From: RECG01 sp964444805
Lineage (GTDB): Bacteria > Bacillota_I > Bacilli_A > Acholeplasmatales > Acholeplasmataceae
Length of the DNA: 62,241 nucleotides
NCBI GenBank assembly: GCA_964444805.1
Contig: CAYUIK010000051.1
Coordinates: 1 to 62,241, forward strand
Direction of reading: 5' to 3'
In this document: piece after piece, positions 25,140 to 33,904 of the stretch
Layout of the letters: the number at the start of each line of letters is the position of its first letter
How positions within the stretch are numbered: position 1 is the stretch's first letter
The notes under the pieces: generated by a model
Databases searched by the model: none
What the model saw: only the letters and a program-made list of their open reading frames with translations
Told to the model about the DNA's origin: nothing
Position numbers and translations under genes: made by a program

Positions 25140-25526
25140 TTATTTATGTTTTTCCATGTCTTTTCGGCATGAAGAACAGTAACCGTAAATGGTGAGGTCG
25201 TGATGGGTAATAAAGAAATCGTGTTGTGTCCTGATCTGGTCTTCGATATAGTGAATATGACAATCGATTTCGAGCATACGGTGACACTTCAGACAGATCA
25301 TGTAGTGATGATGGTCCTTCTGGTTCAAATAGTAGTATGTCGTATTATCGAGCGTACTCTTGGAAATGAGACCATTGTCAAAAAAGGTGTCAAGCGTACG
25401 GTAGACGGTCGATAGGTTCATCTTATGTTTGGAGAGTGCATGATGAATCATTTCCGCACTTTTCGGTTGTCGTGTCGTTTCTAGGTAAGCGAGAATGGCT
25501 TTACGCTGTGAAGTCATGCGCATCAT
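25140..25526 (-). CDS. Fur-family metalloregulator (Fur/Zur/PerR)
   Basis: A 128-residue regulator with an N-terminal winged helix (MTSQRKAILAYLE to TVYRTLDTFFDNGLI) and a dimerisation domain. Structural zinc ligands C78/C81 and C117/C120 are present, and an HHH cluster at 72-74 forms part of the sensing site. The metal sensed (iron, zinc, manganese or peroxide via PerR) cannot be assigned. Start 25526 (MMRMTSQRK) fits the family length and has GGTGAT before it; the longer frame to 25634 covers the promoter. Possible targets are the downstream lipoprotein and sodA, whose promoter has a similar palindrome. Confidence 0.9.
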   Translation of the reverse strand: MMRMTSQRKAILAYLETTRQPKSAEMIHHALSKHKMNLSTVYRTLDTFFDNGLISKSTLDNTTYYYLNQKDHHHYMICLKCHRMLEIDCHIHYIEDQIRTQHDFFITHHDLTIYGYCSSCRKDMEKHK

Positions 25527-25559
25527 CTGATCACCGTTTTTCTTATAGGGTTCACACCC

Positions 25560-25568
25560 ATTATAACA
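25560..25568 (-). promoter_or_regulatory. Extended -10 promoter of the fur-family gene
   Basis: TGTTATAAT on the minus strand (25568-25560), 34 bases before the start. The palindrome GCCATTTGGC lies 4 bases further upstream. Confidence 0.6.
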
Positions 25569-25659
25569 CACGCCATTTGGCAAACCGAAAAAAGGACGCC
25601 TGAAAACAATGGCATTTCGTCGTATTGCCCGCAAAAGAAAGAAAATGGAGGATAATAAA

Positions 25660-25688
25660 TTGTTTTTTCGAAAAAAAGGTGATATAAT
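25660..25688 (+). promoter_or_regulatory. rimP: Promoter of the rimP-nusA-infB operon
   Basis: TTGTTT (25660-25665), 17 bases and TATAAT (25683-25688), with TG at 25680-25681 adding an extended -10. The leader can form an 8-bp stem (GAGTGGGA with TTCCGCTC, with two G-T pairs) ahead of the ribosome site. Confidence 0.7.
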
Positions 25689-25740
25689 AATGACCTAAAC
25701 GAGTGGGATGATGTCTTCCGCTCATTTTATTGAGGTAACC

Positions 25741-26181
25741 ATGAATTTCGAACGAATCAAAGAAAAATTGAATCCCATTCTGGAAGCGAACAAGTTGACG
25801 TTCTACAGTATTCGCACGAAAAGAGAATTCGGCGAAAATATCGTAGAAATTCTAATCGATGGTTTTCCGATCGACTCGAACTTGCTGGAAACGATGCACC
25901 GTGAACTGATCGAGCAACTGACCGATGATGATCTGGATCCACGGTATTTTCTCGAGTTGTCCACGGTCGGACTTGAACGACCGATAGAAAGCAAAGAAGA
26001 ATTGATGGAGGCAATCGAGCGATACATCTACTTGGAATCACCGAAATATCGCGGAAACGGAACGCTAGAGGCTTTCGATGGCGAGACAATCAAGCTTCAC
26101 ATCAATGACAAAGGACGTTTCAGGACGATCGAGATCAACTATCGCGATGCAAGAAAGATTCGCTTTGCCGTGAAGTTTTAG
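25741..26181 (+). CDS. rimP: Ribosome maturation factor RimP
   Basis: A 146-residue RimP (YhbC/DUF150) that assists 30S maturation. The conserved ELSTVGLERPIESKEEL region corresponds to the family SPGLxRPL motif, followed by a C-terminal SH3-like barrel. ATG 25741 is chosen as GAGGT is 5 bases upstream and homology begins there; 33 bases of longer open frame are not conserved. It heads the classic rimP-nusA operon. Confidence 0.93.
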   Translation: MNFERIKEKLNPILEANKLTFYSIRTKREFGENIVEILIDGFPIDSNLLETMHRELIEQLTDDDLDPRYFLELSTVGLERPIESKEELMEAIERYIYLESPKYRGNGTLEAFDGETIKLHINDKGRFRTIEINYRDARKIRFAVKF

Positions 26182-26190
26182 GAGGAGAAT

Positions 26191-27261
26191 ATGATTAGCA
26201 AAGAATTTTTCAAAAATATTGACGCCGTTGCCGAGGAACGCGACCTATCGCGCGACCAGGTCATCGAAGCCTTTACGCAAGGCATGATTGCCGGCTGCAA
26301 GAAAGCGCATGACGTGCGTTCCTGCCGCGTCACCATTCGTGAGGACCGCAACGAGATTCTCGTCTACAAGCAACAGCTCGTCGTCGAGGAGTACAGTATG
26401 GAAGTCGACAAAGCCCATACGCAGATTTTGCTAGAGGACGCCAAGAAAATCAACGCGCGAATCAAGGTCGGTGATTTGCTTGAAGAGAAGATCGACCCCA
26501 AGGAATTCGGACACTTCGCCGTACGCGATTTCAAGAGTCGGTTGAACGAAACGCTCGTTACGATGCAAAAAGAGAACCTGTACAATCATTTCAAGGCCTA
26601 TGAAAACGAGATGTTGACCGCGCGCGTCATCGATGTCGCCGACGATCATTATCGTCTTGAAATCGGTAAGGATCTTACGACGCTTCTACCGAAAAAGGAA
26701 TCGCTTCCGAAGGACAACTTTCATGTCGGCGATCACGTGCGCGTCTATGTTACGGACGTCGAGATGAAAACGAAGTGGCCGAAAGTTTTCGTGAGCCGGA
26801 CGCATTCGCGCCTGATCATCCGCTTGCTGGAAAATCTCATTCCCGAGATCAAGGAAGGCATCATCGAAGTCATGGGAATTAGTCGTGACCCGGGTGATCG
26901 TTCGAAGATCGGAGTCAAATCCAATGATCCGAAAGTCGATCCGATCGGGGCTTGTGTCGGTGAAGGCGGATCACGAATCCGGGAGATCGTTCGGACATTG
27001 AGTGATGAAAAGATCGACCTTTTCAGGTGGAGCGACAATGAGCGTGAGCTCATCGCGAATGCCTTGCAGCCGGCGGACGTGGTCGCTGTGACAAGAATTA
27101 ATCCAAAAGAGAAAAACGCGCTCGCAATCGTACCGGACGACCAGTTGTCTCTAGCGATCGGCAAGCTCGGACAAAACGTCAAGCTCGCCGTACAGGCTTG
27201 TGGCTGGAGTATCGACATCAAGTCGGAGACGATGGCTCAAGGCGAAGGTATCCTTTATTGA
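26191..27261 (+). CDS. nusA: Transcription elongation/termination factor NusA
   Basis: A 356-residue NusA: N-terminal RNA polymerase-binding domain (about 1-125), S1 domain (about 135-200) and two KH domains (about 205-345, with VGEGGSRIREIVRTL and IGKLGQNVKLAVQACGWSIDI). The C-terminal acidic repeats of proteobacterial NusA are absent, as is normal for Bacillota. GGAGGAG precedes the ATG. Confidence 0.97.
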   Translation: MISKEFFKNIDAVAEERDLSRDQVIEAFTQGMIAGCKKAHDVRSCRVTIREDRNEILVYKQQLVVEEYSMEVDKAHTQILLEDAKKINARIKVGDLLEEKIDPKEFGHFAVRDFKSRLNETLVTMQKENLYNHFKAYENEMLTARVIDVADDHYRLEIGKDLTTLLPKKESLPKDNFHVGDHVRVYVTDVEMKTKWPKVFVSRTHSRLIIRLLENLIPEIKEGIIEVMGISRDPGDRSKIGVKSNDPKVDPIGACVGEGGSRIREIVRTLSDEKIDLFRWSDNERELIANALQPADVVAVTRINPKEKNALAIVPDDQLSLAIGKLGQNVKLAVQACGWSIDIKSETMAQGEGILY

Positions 27262-27281
27262 AAGGCGGTGTCCGATCAGAT

Positions 27282-27662
27282 ATGGCCAAAACTAAAAAAA
27301 TACCGTTACGGACGTGTGTCGTAACGCGGGAAGTGCTACCGAAAAAGGAACTCATCCGAGTGACCGCTACCAAGGATGGTCGTGTGTCGGTCGATCCGAG
27401 TGGAAGAGCACACGGACGAGGAGCATACCTCAAACTCGATGCTGATGTTATTTCCAAGGCGCGAAAAACGAAAGCTCTCGACCGAAAGCTTGAGACGGCA
27501 GTTCCCGATGACATCTATGATCAGTTGTTAAAAATGATCAATGGATATGACACTCGGACTCGCCTATCGGGCAGCGAAGACCATCGTAGGAACGGAAAAG
27601 ACGGTGCTCGCGCTCAGAAAAGGCCACGTAAAACTCGTTATTCTGGCAACCGATGCCTCTGA
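27282..27662 (+). CDS. rnpM: YlxR/RnpM family RNA-binding protein with out-of-frame tail
   Basis: The N-terminal 85 residues are a full YlxR domain (KKIPLRTCVVTREVLPKKELIRV, GRAHGRGAYL), a family member of which modulates RNase P in Bacillus. Members are usually about 90 residues. Here the frame runs to 126 residues, and its last 40 (Arg/Lys rich) overlap ylxQ by 122 bases. Just before the overlap is a run of five As (27530-27534). A -1 shift there would end the protein at TGA 27548-27550, giving the usual length and an ATGA junction with an ATG in ylxQ. Either a sequence indel, a slip or a real extension explains this. Confidence 0.8.
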   Translation: MAKTKKIPLRTCVVTREVLPKKELIRVTATKDGRVSVDPSGRAHGRGAYLKLDADVISKARKTKALDRKLETAVPDDIYDQLLKMINGYDTRTRLSGSEDHRRNGKDGARAQKRPRKTRYSGNRCL

Positions 27663-27918
27663 TAACACAAAAAAGAAAATCCATGACAAGGCCGAAACGT
27701 ACGGCACACGCGTCATCGAAGTGATTTCGACCGAACGCATGTCCCGTGCCATCGGCAAGAGAGGCATTAAGGTCATTGGCATAACGGACCAAGGATTTAG
27801 TCGCCTATTGATGAACCATAAAGGAAGTGAATATGATGTCGAACAGAAGATATCGACCAAAGAAAAAGATAACGAAAAAACCGGACACATCGAAAAAACC
27901 GCCGAAAAAACCGAATGA
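27541..27918 (+). CDS. ylxQ: YlxQ, L7Ae-family RNA-binding protein
   Basis: A 125-residue protein whose first 95 residues match the YlxQ/L7Ae fold (LGLAYRAAKTIVGTEKTVLALRKG, VILATDASDNTKKKI), which in the wider family binds kink-turn RNA. The start (27541 or 27547) has no ribosome site and lies inside the ylxR frame. The last 28 residues are a Lys/Glu-rich tail encoded in the +1 overlap with the first 86 bases of infB; this tail is probably unstructured. Confidence 0.85.
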   Translation: MDMTLGLAYRAAKTIVGTEKTVLALRKGHVKLVILATDASDNTKKKIHDKAETYGTRVIEVISTERMSRAIGKRGIKVIGITDQGFSRLLMNHKGSEYDVEQKISTKEKDNEKTGHIEKTAEKTE

Positions 27919-29665
27919 CGGCGTGTTTATCTATCGACCGGATATGTCGGTGATTGACGTTGCGCAAGGTCTTGGCATTTCCAATGCCGCGATGATCAAG
28001 AAGCTGATGCAACTCGGACTGATGACGAGCGTCAACGAAGTCATCGACCGCGAGACGATCGAAATTATCGCCCTCGAGGAAGGATTTACGGTCAAAGACG
28101 AAGTCATCACGGATGTTACGCGCTACGATGAGTTCAAGATCGAAGACGATCCCAAAGAACTCAAGAAACGACCACCGATCGTCACCGTCATGGGACACGT
28201 CGATCACGGTAAGACGACGCTTCTCGATACGATCCGCAAATCACGCGTCGTCGAAGGTGAAGCGGGTGGCATCACGCAACATATCGGTGCCTATCAGGTC
28301 GTTCGAAACGGTGAACCGATTACTTTCATCGATACGCCGGGGCATGCCGCATTTACGGAAATGCGGGCACGCGGTGCGAAAGTGACGGATATCGTTATTC
28401 TTGTCGTCGGAGCCGACGATGGTGTGCAACCACAAACGATCGAAGCGATCGATCACGCCAGAGCGGCGAAAGTCCCGATTATTGTCGCAGTCAACAAGAT
28501 CGACCGCGTTCAGGCCAATCCAGAACGCGTCATGACCGATCTATCCGAAAAGGGTCTCATTCCGGAAGAATGGGGGGGCGATACGCCCTTCGTCATGATT
28601 TCCGCATTGAAAAATCAAGGGATCGACAAGCTTCTCGAGATGATCCAGTTGATCAGTGACCTAGAAGAGTTCAAAGCGAATCCAAAGCGTTTGGCGCGTG
28701 GAACGGTCATCGAAGCGAGTCTTGACAAGGGTCGGGGACCGGTAGCGACGTTAATCGTCGAAACCGGAACGCTTAGAATCGGTGATGTCATCGTCGTCGG
28801 AAACACCTACGGCAAAGTCCGAACGATGCAAGATGACTTGAAAAACCGGTTCAAGGAAGCCATTCCTTCACAGCCCATCGAAATTACCGGATTGGACGAA
28901 GTTCCTGAAGCCGGTGACATATTCATGGCGTTCGATGATGAAAAGGTAACGCGTCAGATCGCCTCCCAAAGACAGAGCAGACAACGTGAAGGCGAACTCA
29001 AAATCGTCAAGAAGCGTTCACTCGATAATATGCTCGGTGACATCGAAAGCAGCGACAAGGAACTAACCGTTATTATTAAGGCCGACGTTCAAGGCTCGAT
29101 CGAAGCGATCAAGGGTCTGCTTGAAAAAATGGATATCGACGGATTCCACGTCAATGTCGTACGGGGAAGTGTCGGCAGCATCACCGAAAGTGATGTTACG
29201 CTCGCGAATGCATCGGATGCGATCATTATCGGATTTAATGTTCGACCGACCTCATCGGTTCGAAAGATTGCCGACGAGCAAGGCGTCGAAATCAGACTCT
29301 ACAGCGTCATCTATCGCGTTGCCGAAGACATCGAATCGGCACTCAAAGGCATGCTCGATCCAACGTTCGAAGAAATCGTTACGGGTCAGGCCGAAGTTCG
29401 TGATACGTTCAAACTGTCCAAAGTCGGTACGATCGCGGGTTGTTATGTCACGGACGGTGTCATCAAACGAAACGCGCTCGTTCGGATCATTCGTGATGGC
29501 GTCGTCATCTATGAAGGTAAACTCGGTTCGCTTAAACGCTTCAAGGATGATGCGAAAGAAGTAAGACAGGGCTTCGAATGCGGATTATCCGTTGAGAAGT
29601 ACGACGATATCAAGGTTGGTGACGTCATCGAAGCGTCACAGATGAGAGAAGTGGAGGTTGAATAA
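27833..29665 (+). CDS. infB: Translation initiation factor IF-2
   Basis: A roughly 610-residue IF-2, the GTPase that delivers initiator tRNA to the 30S subunit. After a short Lys/Pro-rich segment comes IF2-N (about 30-80), then the G domain with GHVDHGKTTLLD, DTPGHAAF and NKID, domain II, and the C-terminal initiator tRNA-binding domains. The long N-terminal extension of many bacteria is missing. ATG 27833 follows AAGGA by 7 bases; GTG 27827 is too close to it. Confidence 0.97.
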   Translation: MMSNRRYRPKKKITKKPDTSKKPPKKPNDGVFIYRPDMSVIDVAQGLGISNAAMIKKLMQLGLMTSVNEVIDRETIEIIALEEGFTVKDEVITDVTRYDEFKIEDDPKELKKRPPIVTVMGHVDHGKTTLLDTIRKSRVVEGEAGGITQHIGAYQVVRNGEPITFIDTPGHAAFTEMRARGAKVTDIVILVVGADDGVQPQTIEAIDHARAAKVPIIVAVNKIDRVQANPERVMTDLSEKGLIPEEWGGDTPFVMISALKNQGIDKLLEMIQLISDLEEFKANPKRLARGTVIEASLDKGRGPVATLIVETGTLRIGDVIVVGNTYGKVRTMQDDLKNRFKEAIPSQPIEITGLDEVPEAGDIFMAFDDEKVTRQIASQRQSRQREGELKIVKKRSLDNMLGDIESSDKELTVIIKADVQGSIEAIKGLLEKMDIDGFHVNVVRGSVGSITESDVTLANASDAIIIGFNVRPTSSVRKIADEQGVEIRLYSVIYRVAEDIESALKGMLDPTFEEIVTGQAEVRDTFKLSKVGTIAGCYVTDGVIKRNALVRIIRDGVVIYEGKLGSLKRFKDDAKEVRQGFECGLSVEKYDDIKVGDVIEASQMREVEVE

Positions 29666-29668
29666 ACC

Positions 29669-30010
29669 ATGTCCATTACGATTGAAAGACTCGCGAGTTT
29701 GATCCAACGGGAACTCGCACCCATCGTCAATCAGGAAACGAAAGACAAGAGTTTCGGTTACATCAATCTAACCGAAGTCCGGGTGACGAAAGATTTGTCG
29801 TATGCGACCATCTACTATACGATTTTATCGGATGAAGCGGACGTCTTGAAGCGCGCACAAGCGAGTCTCGACCAAAGCAAAGCGACGATTCGGATGGAAC
29901 TCGCCAAGAAGATCAAAAACGTTCGGAAAATTCCTGATCTCGTTTTCAAGTATGATGAAGCGCTTGCCTACGGCAATCGCATTGACAAGATTCTTAAGAC
30001 AATAAAGTAA
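29669..30010 (+). CDS. rbfA: Ribosome-binding factor A
   Basis: A 113-residue KH-like protein needed for 16S 5'-end processing and cold adaptation. The family lines ELAPIVNQETKD, GYINLTEVRVTKDLSYATIYYTIL and IRMELAKKIKNVRKIPDLVFKYDEAL are clear. It is 3 bases after infB and ends the operon in a terminator that contains its stop codon. Confidence 0.95.
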   Translation: MSITIERLASLIQRELAPIVNQETKDKSFGYINLTEVRVTKDLSYATIYYTILSDEADVLKRAQASLDQSKATIRMELAKKIKNVRKIPDLVFKYDEALAYGNRIDKILKTIK

Positions 30011-30027
30011 CTTCGGTTACTTTTTTT
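30005..30027 (+). terminator. Terminator with UUCG loop containing the rbfA stop codon
   Basis: AAGTAAC (30005-30011), loop TTCG and GTTACTT (30016-30022), then Ts to 30027. The TAA stop of rbfA (30008-30010) is in the left arm. C(UUCG)G is an extra-stable tetraloop. Confidence 0.88.
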
Positions 30028-30038
30028 CTTGTCAAAAA

Positions 30039-30047
30039 TGTTATACT
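30039..30047 (+). promoter_or_regulatory. priA: Extended -10 promoter of priA
   Basis: TGTTATACT (30039-30047) lies 17 bases before the priA ATG, giving a leader of only about 10 bases that still includes AGGTGA. Confidence 0.55.
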
Positions 30048-30063
30048 GGATGTAGGTGAGACT

Positions 30064-32376
30064 ATGTTCGCAAGCGTCGTAATCGACATCCCACATCGTG
30101 ATCTGGATACGTACTATGACTATCTCGTTCCCAAGGAGCTCGAGAGCTTTTTGACGCGCGGGATGCGCGTCATCGTACCATTCGGTCGACAGGAAAGGCT
30201 TGGGTACGTGATTTCAATCAAAGAAACGAGTACGAACGCCACGAAAGCGATTTTGTCGTCTTTAGACGTCGTTCCTTCGATCGATGACGAGATGTTCGAA
30301 ATCGTTGAAAGCATACTCGAAGAGACACCCGTTTCCTATGGGGCCGCTTTGATGACGGTTTTGCCGCCTGAGCTCAAGATGAGCTATGAGAAACGCGTCA
30401 GGCTTCTCGATCATAAAAACATCGATTTGGATCTTTTGGACATGTTCGACCAAAAGGGTTTGTGGAAACTGAATAAGAAAGACAGTGCGTATGCAAACCG
30501 GCTCAGACGTCTCCAACAAAAAGGCGTCGTCCGTATCGAAACGATCTTGAAAGAGAAAGGTACGAAAAAACGAGAAACATACTATCAGCTCGAGCATGAT
30601 CACCACTACAACAGGATCGAACACTATCGCTCGATTCTCGATCTGTTCGAAAACAAAGAGATGGTGGCACGCAAGGATCTTCTCGATCTAGGCATTTCGA
30701 AGAGTAGCCTTCTGACCCTCGTGAAACACCAGGTCCTAAGCGAACATAAAAGGGTCGTCATCCGCGCGATCGATCACGCTTTTTCCGAGGAAAGAAAAAA
30801 ACGTGTCCTTACGCCTGAACAGGAAAGCGCCTTAAAAAAGATCGAGGCTTCGTTTGACCGTTCGAAGACGTTACTACTAAAGGGTATAACCGGTTCCGGA
30901 AAGACCGAAGTCTATGTTGAAGCGATTTCAAGTGTGATAAAAAGAGGCGGTCGCGCTCTCGTACTTGTCCCGGAAATTGCCTTGATCGGGCCCATGGCTC
31001 AACGGCTTTTGAGTCGATTCGAACGGGTCGCGATCTATCATAGCGGGCTTTCAAACGGGGAGCGCTATGATCAGTATCGGATCATCTTAGAACACCAAGC
31101 CGATGTGATTCTCGGGACACGCAGTGCTGTTTTTTTGCCGATCGATGACTTGAAGTTGATCGTGATCGACGAGGAACACGATGAGAGTTACGTCCAAACA
31201 GAAGGCGTCTATTATGACGCTCGAAAGGTTGCCGCACTCCGATCGATATACCATAAGGCGCCGCTGATCCTCGGGAGTGCGACACCGAGAATTCTGACGA
31301 TGTATCAGTCCGAAAAAAAAGAAATCATTAAGCTAACGTTAACCGAGCGGCCCTCAGGGATGAAACTGCCAAGAATCAAGCTCGTGGATATGAAAGAAGA
31401 AATGAAACGAGATAATACCTCGATTTTTTCAAAGACACTGATCGACGCGATCGAAAAGCGCATCGAAAAGGGCGAGCAGACGATTCTTCTTTTCAATCGA
31501 AAAGGCTATGCACCCTATGTGCTATGTCGCCAATGCGGCCATGTCCCTGAATGTCCTCATTGCCAGGTCTCGTTGACTTACTATCGCGATAAAGGGGTTC
31601 TCAAATGCCGGTACTGCGGGCATGAAGAAGCGTTTACTCCGGTGTGTCCGGTTTGTCAAAGCGAAGCAGTGCGCGAAGTCGGTTACGGGATCGAATACGT
31701 CGAGGAGGCACTCAAAAAGACAATCGATGCGCGGGTCATCCGCATGGATGCGCATGTTACTCGAACAAAGGGAAGCCATGAGCGGATCTGGCAGTCCTTT
31801 GCAAACCGTGAAGCCGATATTCTACTTGGCACACAAATGGTTTCCTTGGGCCTCGATTTCGCCAAAGTCACGCTCGTCGGTATTCTCATGGCGGACATGT
31901 CCTTGAAGGTTCCCTCGTTTCGAGCGAGCGAACGCGCCTACATGCTCTTCGCTCAGATGACGGGTCGCTCGGGTAGGATGTATCCCGGTGAAGCGATTAT
32001 CCAAGGCTATGACCTCGAGCACTATGCGGTCAAGAGCCTGTTCAAGGATTATGATACGTTCTATGAAAAAGCACTCTATGAGCGAAAATTAGCGGATTAT
32101 CCTCCTTTTAGAAACATCTCCCATATTCTCTTTGAAGGGACGTCCTATTTGCAAACCTATCAAGAGGCATTTCTCTTTAAGAAAACATTTCGAAGTGATA
32201 CGACCGATATTTTGGGGCCTGCTCCGGCACCGATTAAAAAGATTCGTGATCGCTTTCGGTTTACGCTGTCATTGAAATATGATACATTGGATAAGAAGAA
32301 ACTCTTTGAGATGATCAAAAAACGACGAAACAAGGAATTGAATATCCGCTACGAACCGAATTTTGATATCGTGTAG
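30064..32376 (+). CDS. priA: Primosomal protein N' (replication restart helicase PriA)
   Basis: A 770-residue PriA, which reloads the replisome at collapsed forks. It has the N-terminal 3'-DNA-binding domain, helicase motif I GITGSGKTEVY, DEEH box (VIDEEHDESY), the zinc-binding insertion with paired Cys (CRQCGHVPECPHC, CRYCGH, CPVC) and helicase motifs V-VI ending in QMTGRSGR. It heads priA-fmt-pgpA. Confidence 0.97.
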   Translation: MFASVVIDIPHRDLDTYYDYLVPKELESFLTRGMRVIVPFGRQERLGYVISIKETSTNATKAILSSLDVVPSIDDEMFEIVESILEETPVSYGAALMTVLPPELKMSYEKRVRLLDHKNIDLDLLDMFDQKGLWKLNKKDSAYANRLRRLQQKGVVRIETILKEKGTKKRETYYQLEHDHHYNRIEHYRSILDLFENKEMVARKDLLDLGISKSSLLTLVKHQVLSEHKRVVIRAIDHAFSEERKKRVLTPEQESALKKIEASFDRSKTLLLKGITGSGKTEVYVEAISSVIKRGGRALVLVPEIALIGPMAQRLLSRFERVAIYHSGLSNGERYDQYRIILEHQADVILGTRSAVFLPIDDLKLIVIDEEHDESYVQTEGVYYDARKVAALRSIYHKAPLILGSATPRILTMYQSEKKEIIKLTLTERPSGMKLPRIKLVDMKEEMKRDNTSIFSKTLIDAIEKRIEKGEQTILLFNRKGYAPYVLCRQCGHVPECPHCQVSLTYYRDKGVLKCRYCGHEEAFTPVCPVCQSEAVREVGYGIEYVEEALKKTIDARVIRMDAHVTRTKGSHERIWQSFANREADILLGTQMVSLGLDFAKVTLVGILMADMSLKVPSFRASERAYMLFAQMTGRSGRMYPGEAIIQGYDLEHYAVKSLFKDYDTFYEKALYERKLADYPPFRNISHILFEGTSYLQTYQEAFLFKKTFRSDTTDILGPAPAPIKKIRDRFRFTLSLKYDTLDKKKLFEMIKKRRNKELNIRYEPNFDIV

Positions 32377-32384
32377 GTGAAAAT

Positions 32385-33326
32385 ATGTTGAAAATTGTAT
32401 TTATGGGAACACCTGAATTTGCCGAAGTCGTGTTGAAAGGCCTCATCGATTACGGTCATGAGATCTTACTCGTCGTCACGCAACCGGACAAGCCCGTCGG
32501 TCGAAAGAAAGTGCTTTCGCCTTCACCGGTTAAAAGGCTCGCTTTGGATAACGGAATCGAAGTCCATCAACCAAGGCGTCTGAGCAAGGACTATGAACGC
32601 GTGCTCGAAGCGAATCCCGATCTGATCGTGACCGCTGCCTATGGACAGATGTTGCCGAAAGCGTTGCTCGATCGGGTGACTGCTTTAAATGTACATGGCT
32701 CGTTACTGCCGGAATATCGCGGCGGTGCACCGATTCAATACGCGCTCTTCGACGGTCGGAAAGAAACCGGTGTTACGATCATGTATATGGCCTATGCCAT
32801 GGATCAGGGCGATATCATCAGGCAAAGTGCGCTTACGATCAACGACGACGATAACTATGAAACGCTCGCCGAGCGGCTCAGTCATCTAGGGACAAAGCTC
32901 CTACTCGATGTTTTAGAAGACGTTGAATCCAAGACCATAGAGCGGCAGCCGCAGGACCACGAACGGGCAACCTATGCCTTGACGATCAAGTTTCAAGACG
33001 AGTTTCTGCACTTCAACGATCCGACCAAACGCATCGTTAACCGTGTTCGGGGGCTTGCGCCAGCGCCGGGAGCACACACGTATGTGCATGGCGTTCCGGT
33101 CAAGATCTATGGGGTCATCAAGAGTGACTATGAAACGCAGGATGAACGACCAGGAACGATTCTATCGCTTGACCGCAGATTGGTCGTCAAGACACAGGAT
33201 GGAGCCGTCGAAGTAACCAAGATCCAGGTACCAGGTAAGAAGAAAATGGATATCAGAAGTTTTTTAAACGGACAAACCCTATTGAAAAAGGGTGACGTAT
33301 TCGGAAGAAAGGAAGGCATGTCATGA
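32385..33326 (+). CDS. fmt: Methionyl-tRNA formyltransferase
   Basis: A 313-residue enzyme that formylates initiator Met-tRNA. MGTPEFAEVVLKGL, the catalytic HGSLLPEYRGGAPIQYALFDG (Asn-His-Asp type) and the C-terminal tRNA-binding domain are present. A deformylase is not adjacent. The 3' end overlaps the next gene by ATGA. Confidence 0.97.
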   Translation: MLKIVFMGTPEFAEVVLKGLIDYGHEILLVVTQPDKPVGRKKVLSPSPVKRLALDNGIEVHQPRRLSKDYERVLEANPDLIVTAAYGQMLPKALLDRVTALNVHGSLLPEYRGGAPIQYALFDGRKETGVTIMYMAYAMDQGDIIRQSALTINDDDNYETLAERLSHLGTKLLLDVLEDVESKTIERQPQDHERATYALTIKFQDEFLHFNDPTKRIVNRVRGLAPAPGAHTYVHGVPVKIYGVIKSDYETQDERPGTILSLDRRLVVKTQDGAVEVTKIQVPGKKKMDIRSFLNGQTLLKKGDVFGRKEGMS

Positions 33327-33898
33327 ACGAAAGGAAAGAAAAAAGGCTCGTTTACACACGGGACGAAATGTTCGAGTTCAACAAAAAGACGCTCGAAGAA
33401 CGAGGCGTCACGATCGAAGCGATCGCGGATATCACCTATTTTCAGCAGAGTCGCTACACACAAAACGTATCACGCAATGTCTGTCAGGAATCGGTGGAGA
33501 AGATTCTCTCGCTTCGGGACGTCTTTCATCACGTTCAGCTTGCCGCTGAAATCGATCGACTCGCCGAAGAGGGGTTGTTGCGAGGGCCGATCCAAGATAT
33601 CATTCACGATGATCTCGGACTGTTCGGTGTCGATGAAGTCATGGGACTCGATGTTGCCGGGCTCTATGGGATTATCGGACAGACGAATTTCGGTGACATC
33701 GACGTGAACAAGCACGGAATCGTGCAGGATTTAAATAATGCGGGAAAAAAAGAAGGCATATGCCATACGTTTCTCGATGACATCGTCGGTGCGATTGCCG
33801 CTGCGGCATCGACCCGTGTCGCCCAAATTCTAAACGAAGAGATCGCCAACGAACTATCCGGTGTCAAGCGATTGAGCATCTACGATTTTATCGACTAA
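33323..33898 (+). CDS. PgpA/YutG-family phosphatidylglycerophosphatase-like protein
   Basis: A 191-residue protein resembling the Bacillus YutG branch of the PgpA family: an ERGVTIEAIADITYFQQ start, then GLLRGPIQDIIHDDLGLFGVDEVMGLDVAGLYGIIGQTNFGDIDVNKHGIV and a C-terminal helical FLDDIVGAIAAAASTR segment. YutG removes phosphate from phosphatidylglycerophosphate. No strong transmembrane helix is seen. It is coupled to fmt by ATGA. Confidence 0.8.
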   Translation: MNERKEKRLVYTRDEMFEFNKKTLEERGVTIEAIADITYFQQSRYTQNVSRNVCQESVEKILSLRDVFHHVQLAAEIDRLAEEGLLRGPIQDIIHDDLGLFGVDEVMGLDVAGLYGIIGQTNFGDIDVNKHGIVQDLNNAGKKEGICHTFLDDIVGAIAAAASTRVAQILNEEIANELSGVKRLSIYDFID

Positions 33899-33904
33899 AA
33901 AAGG

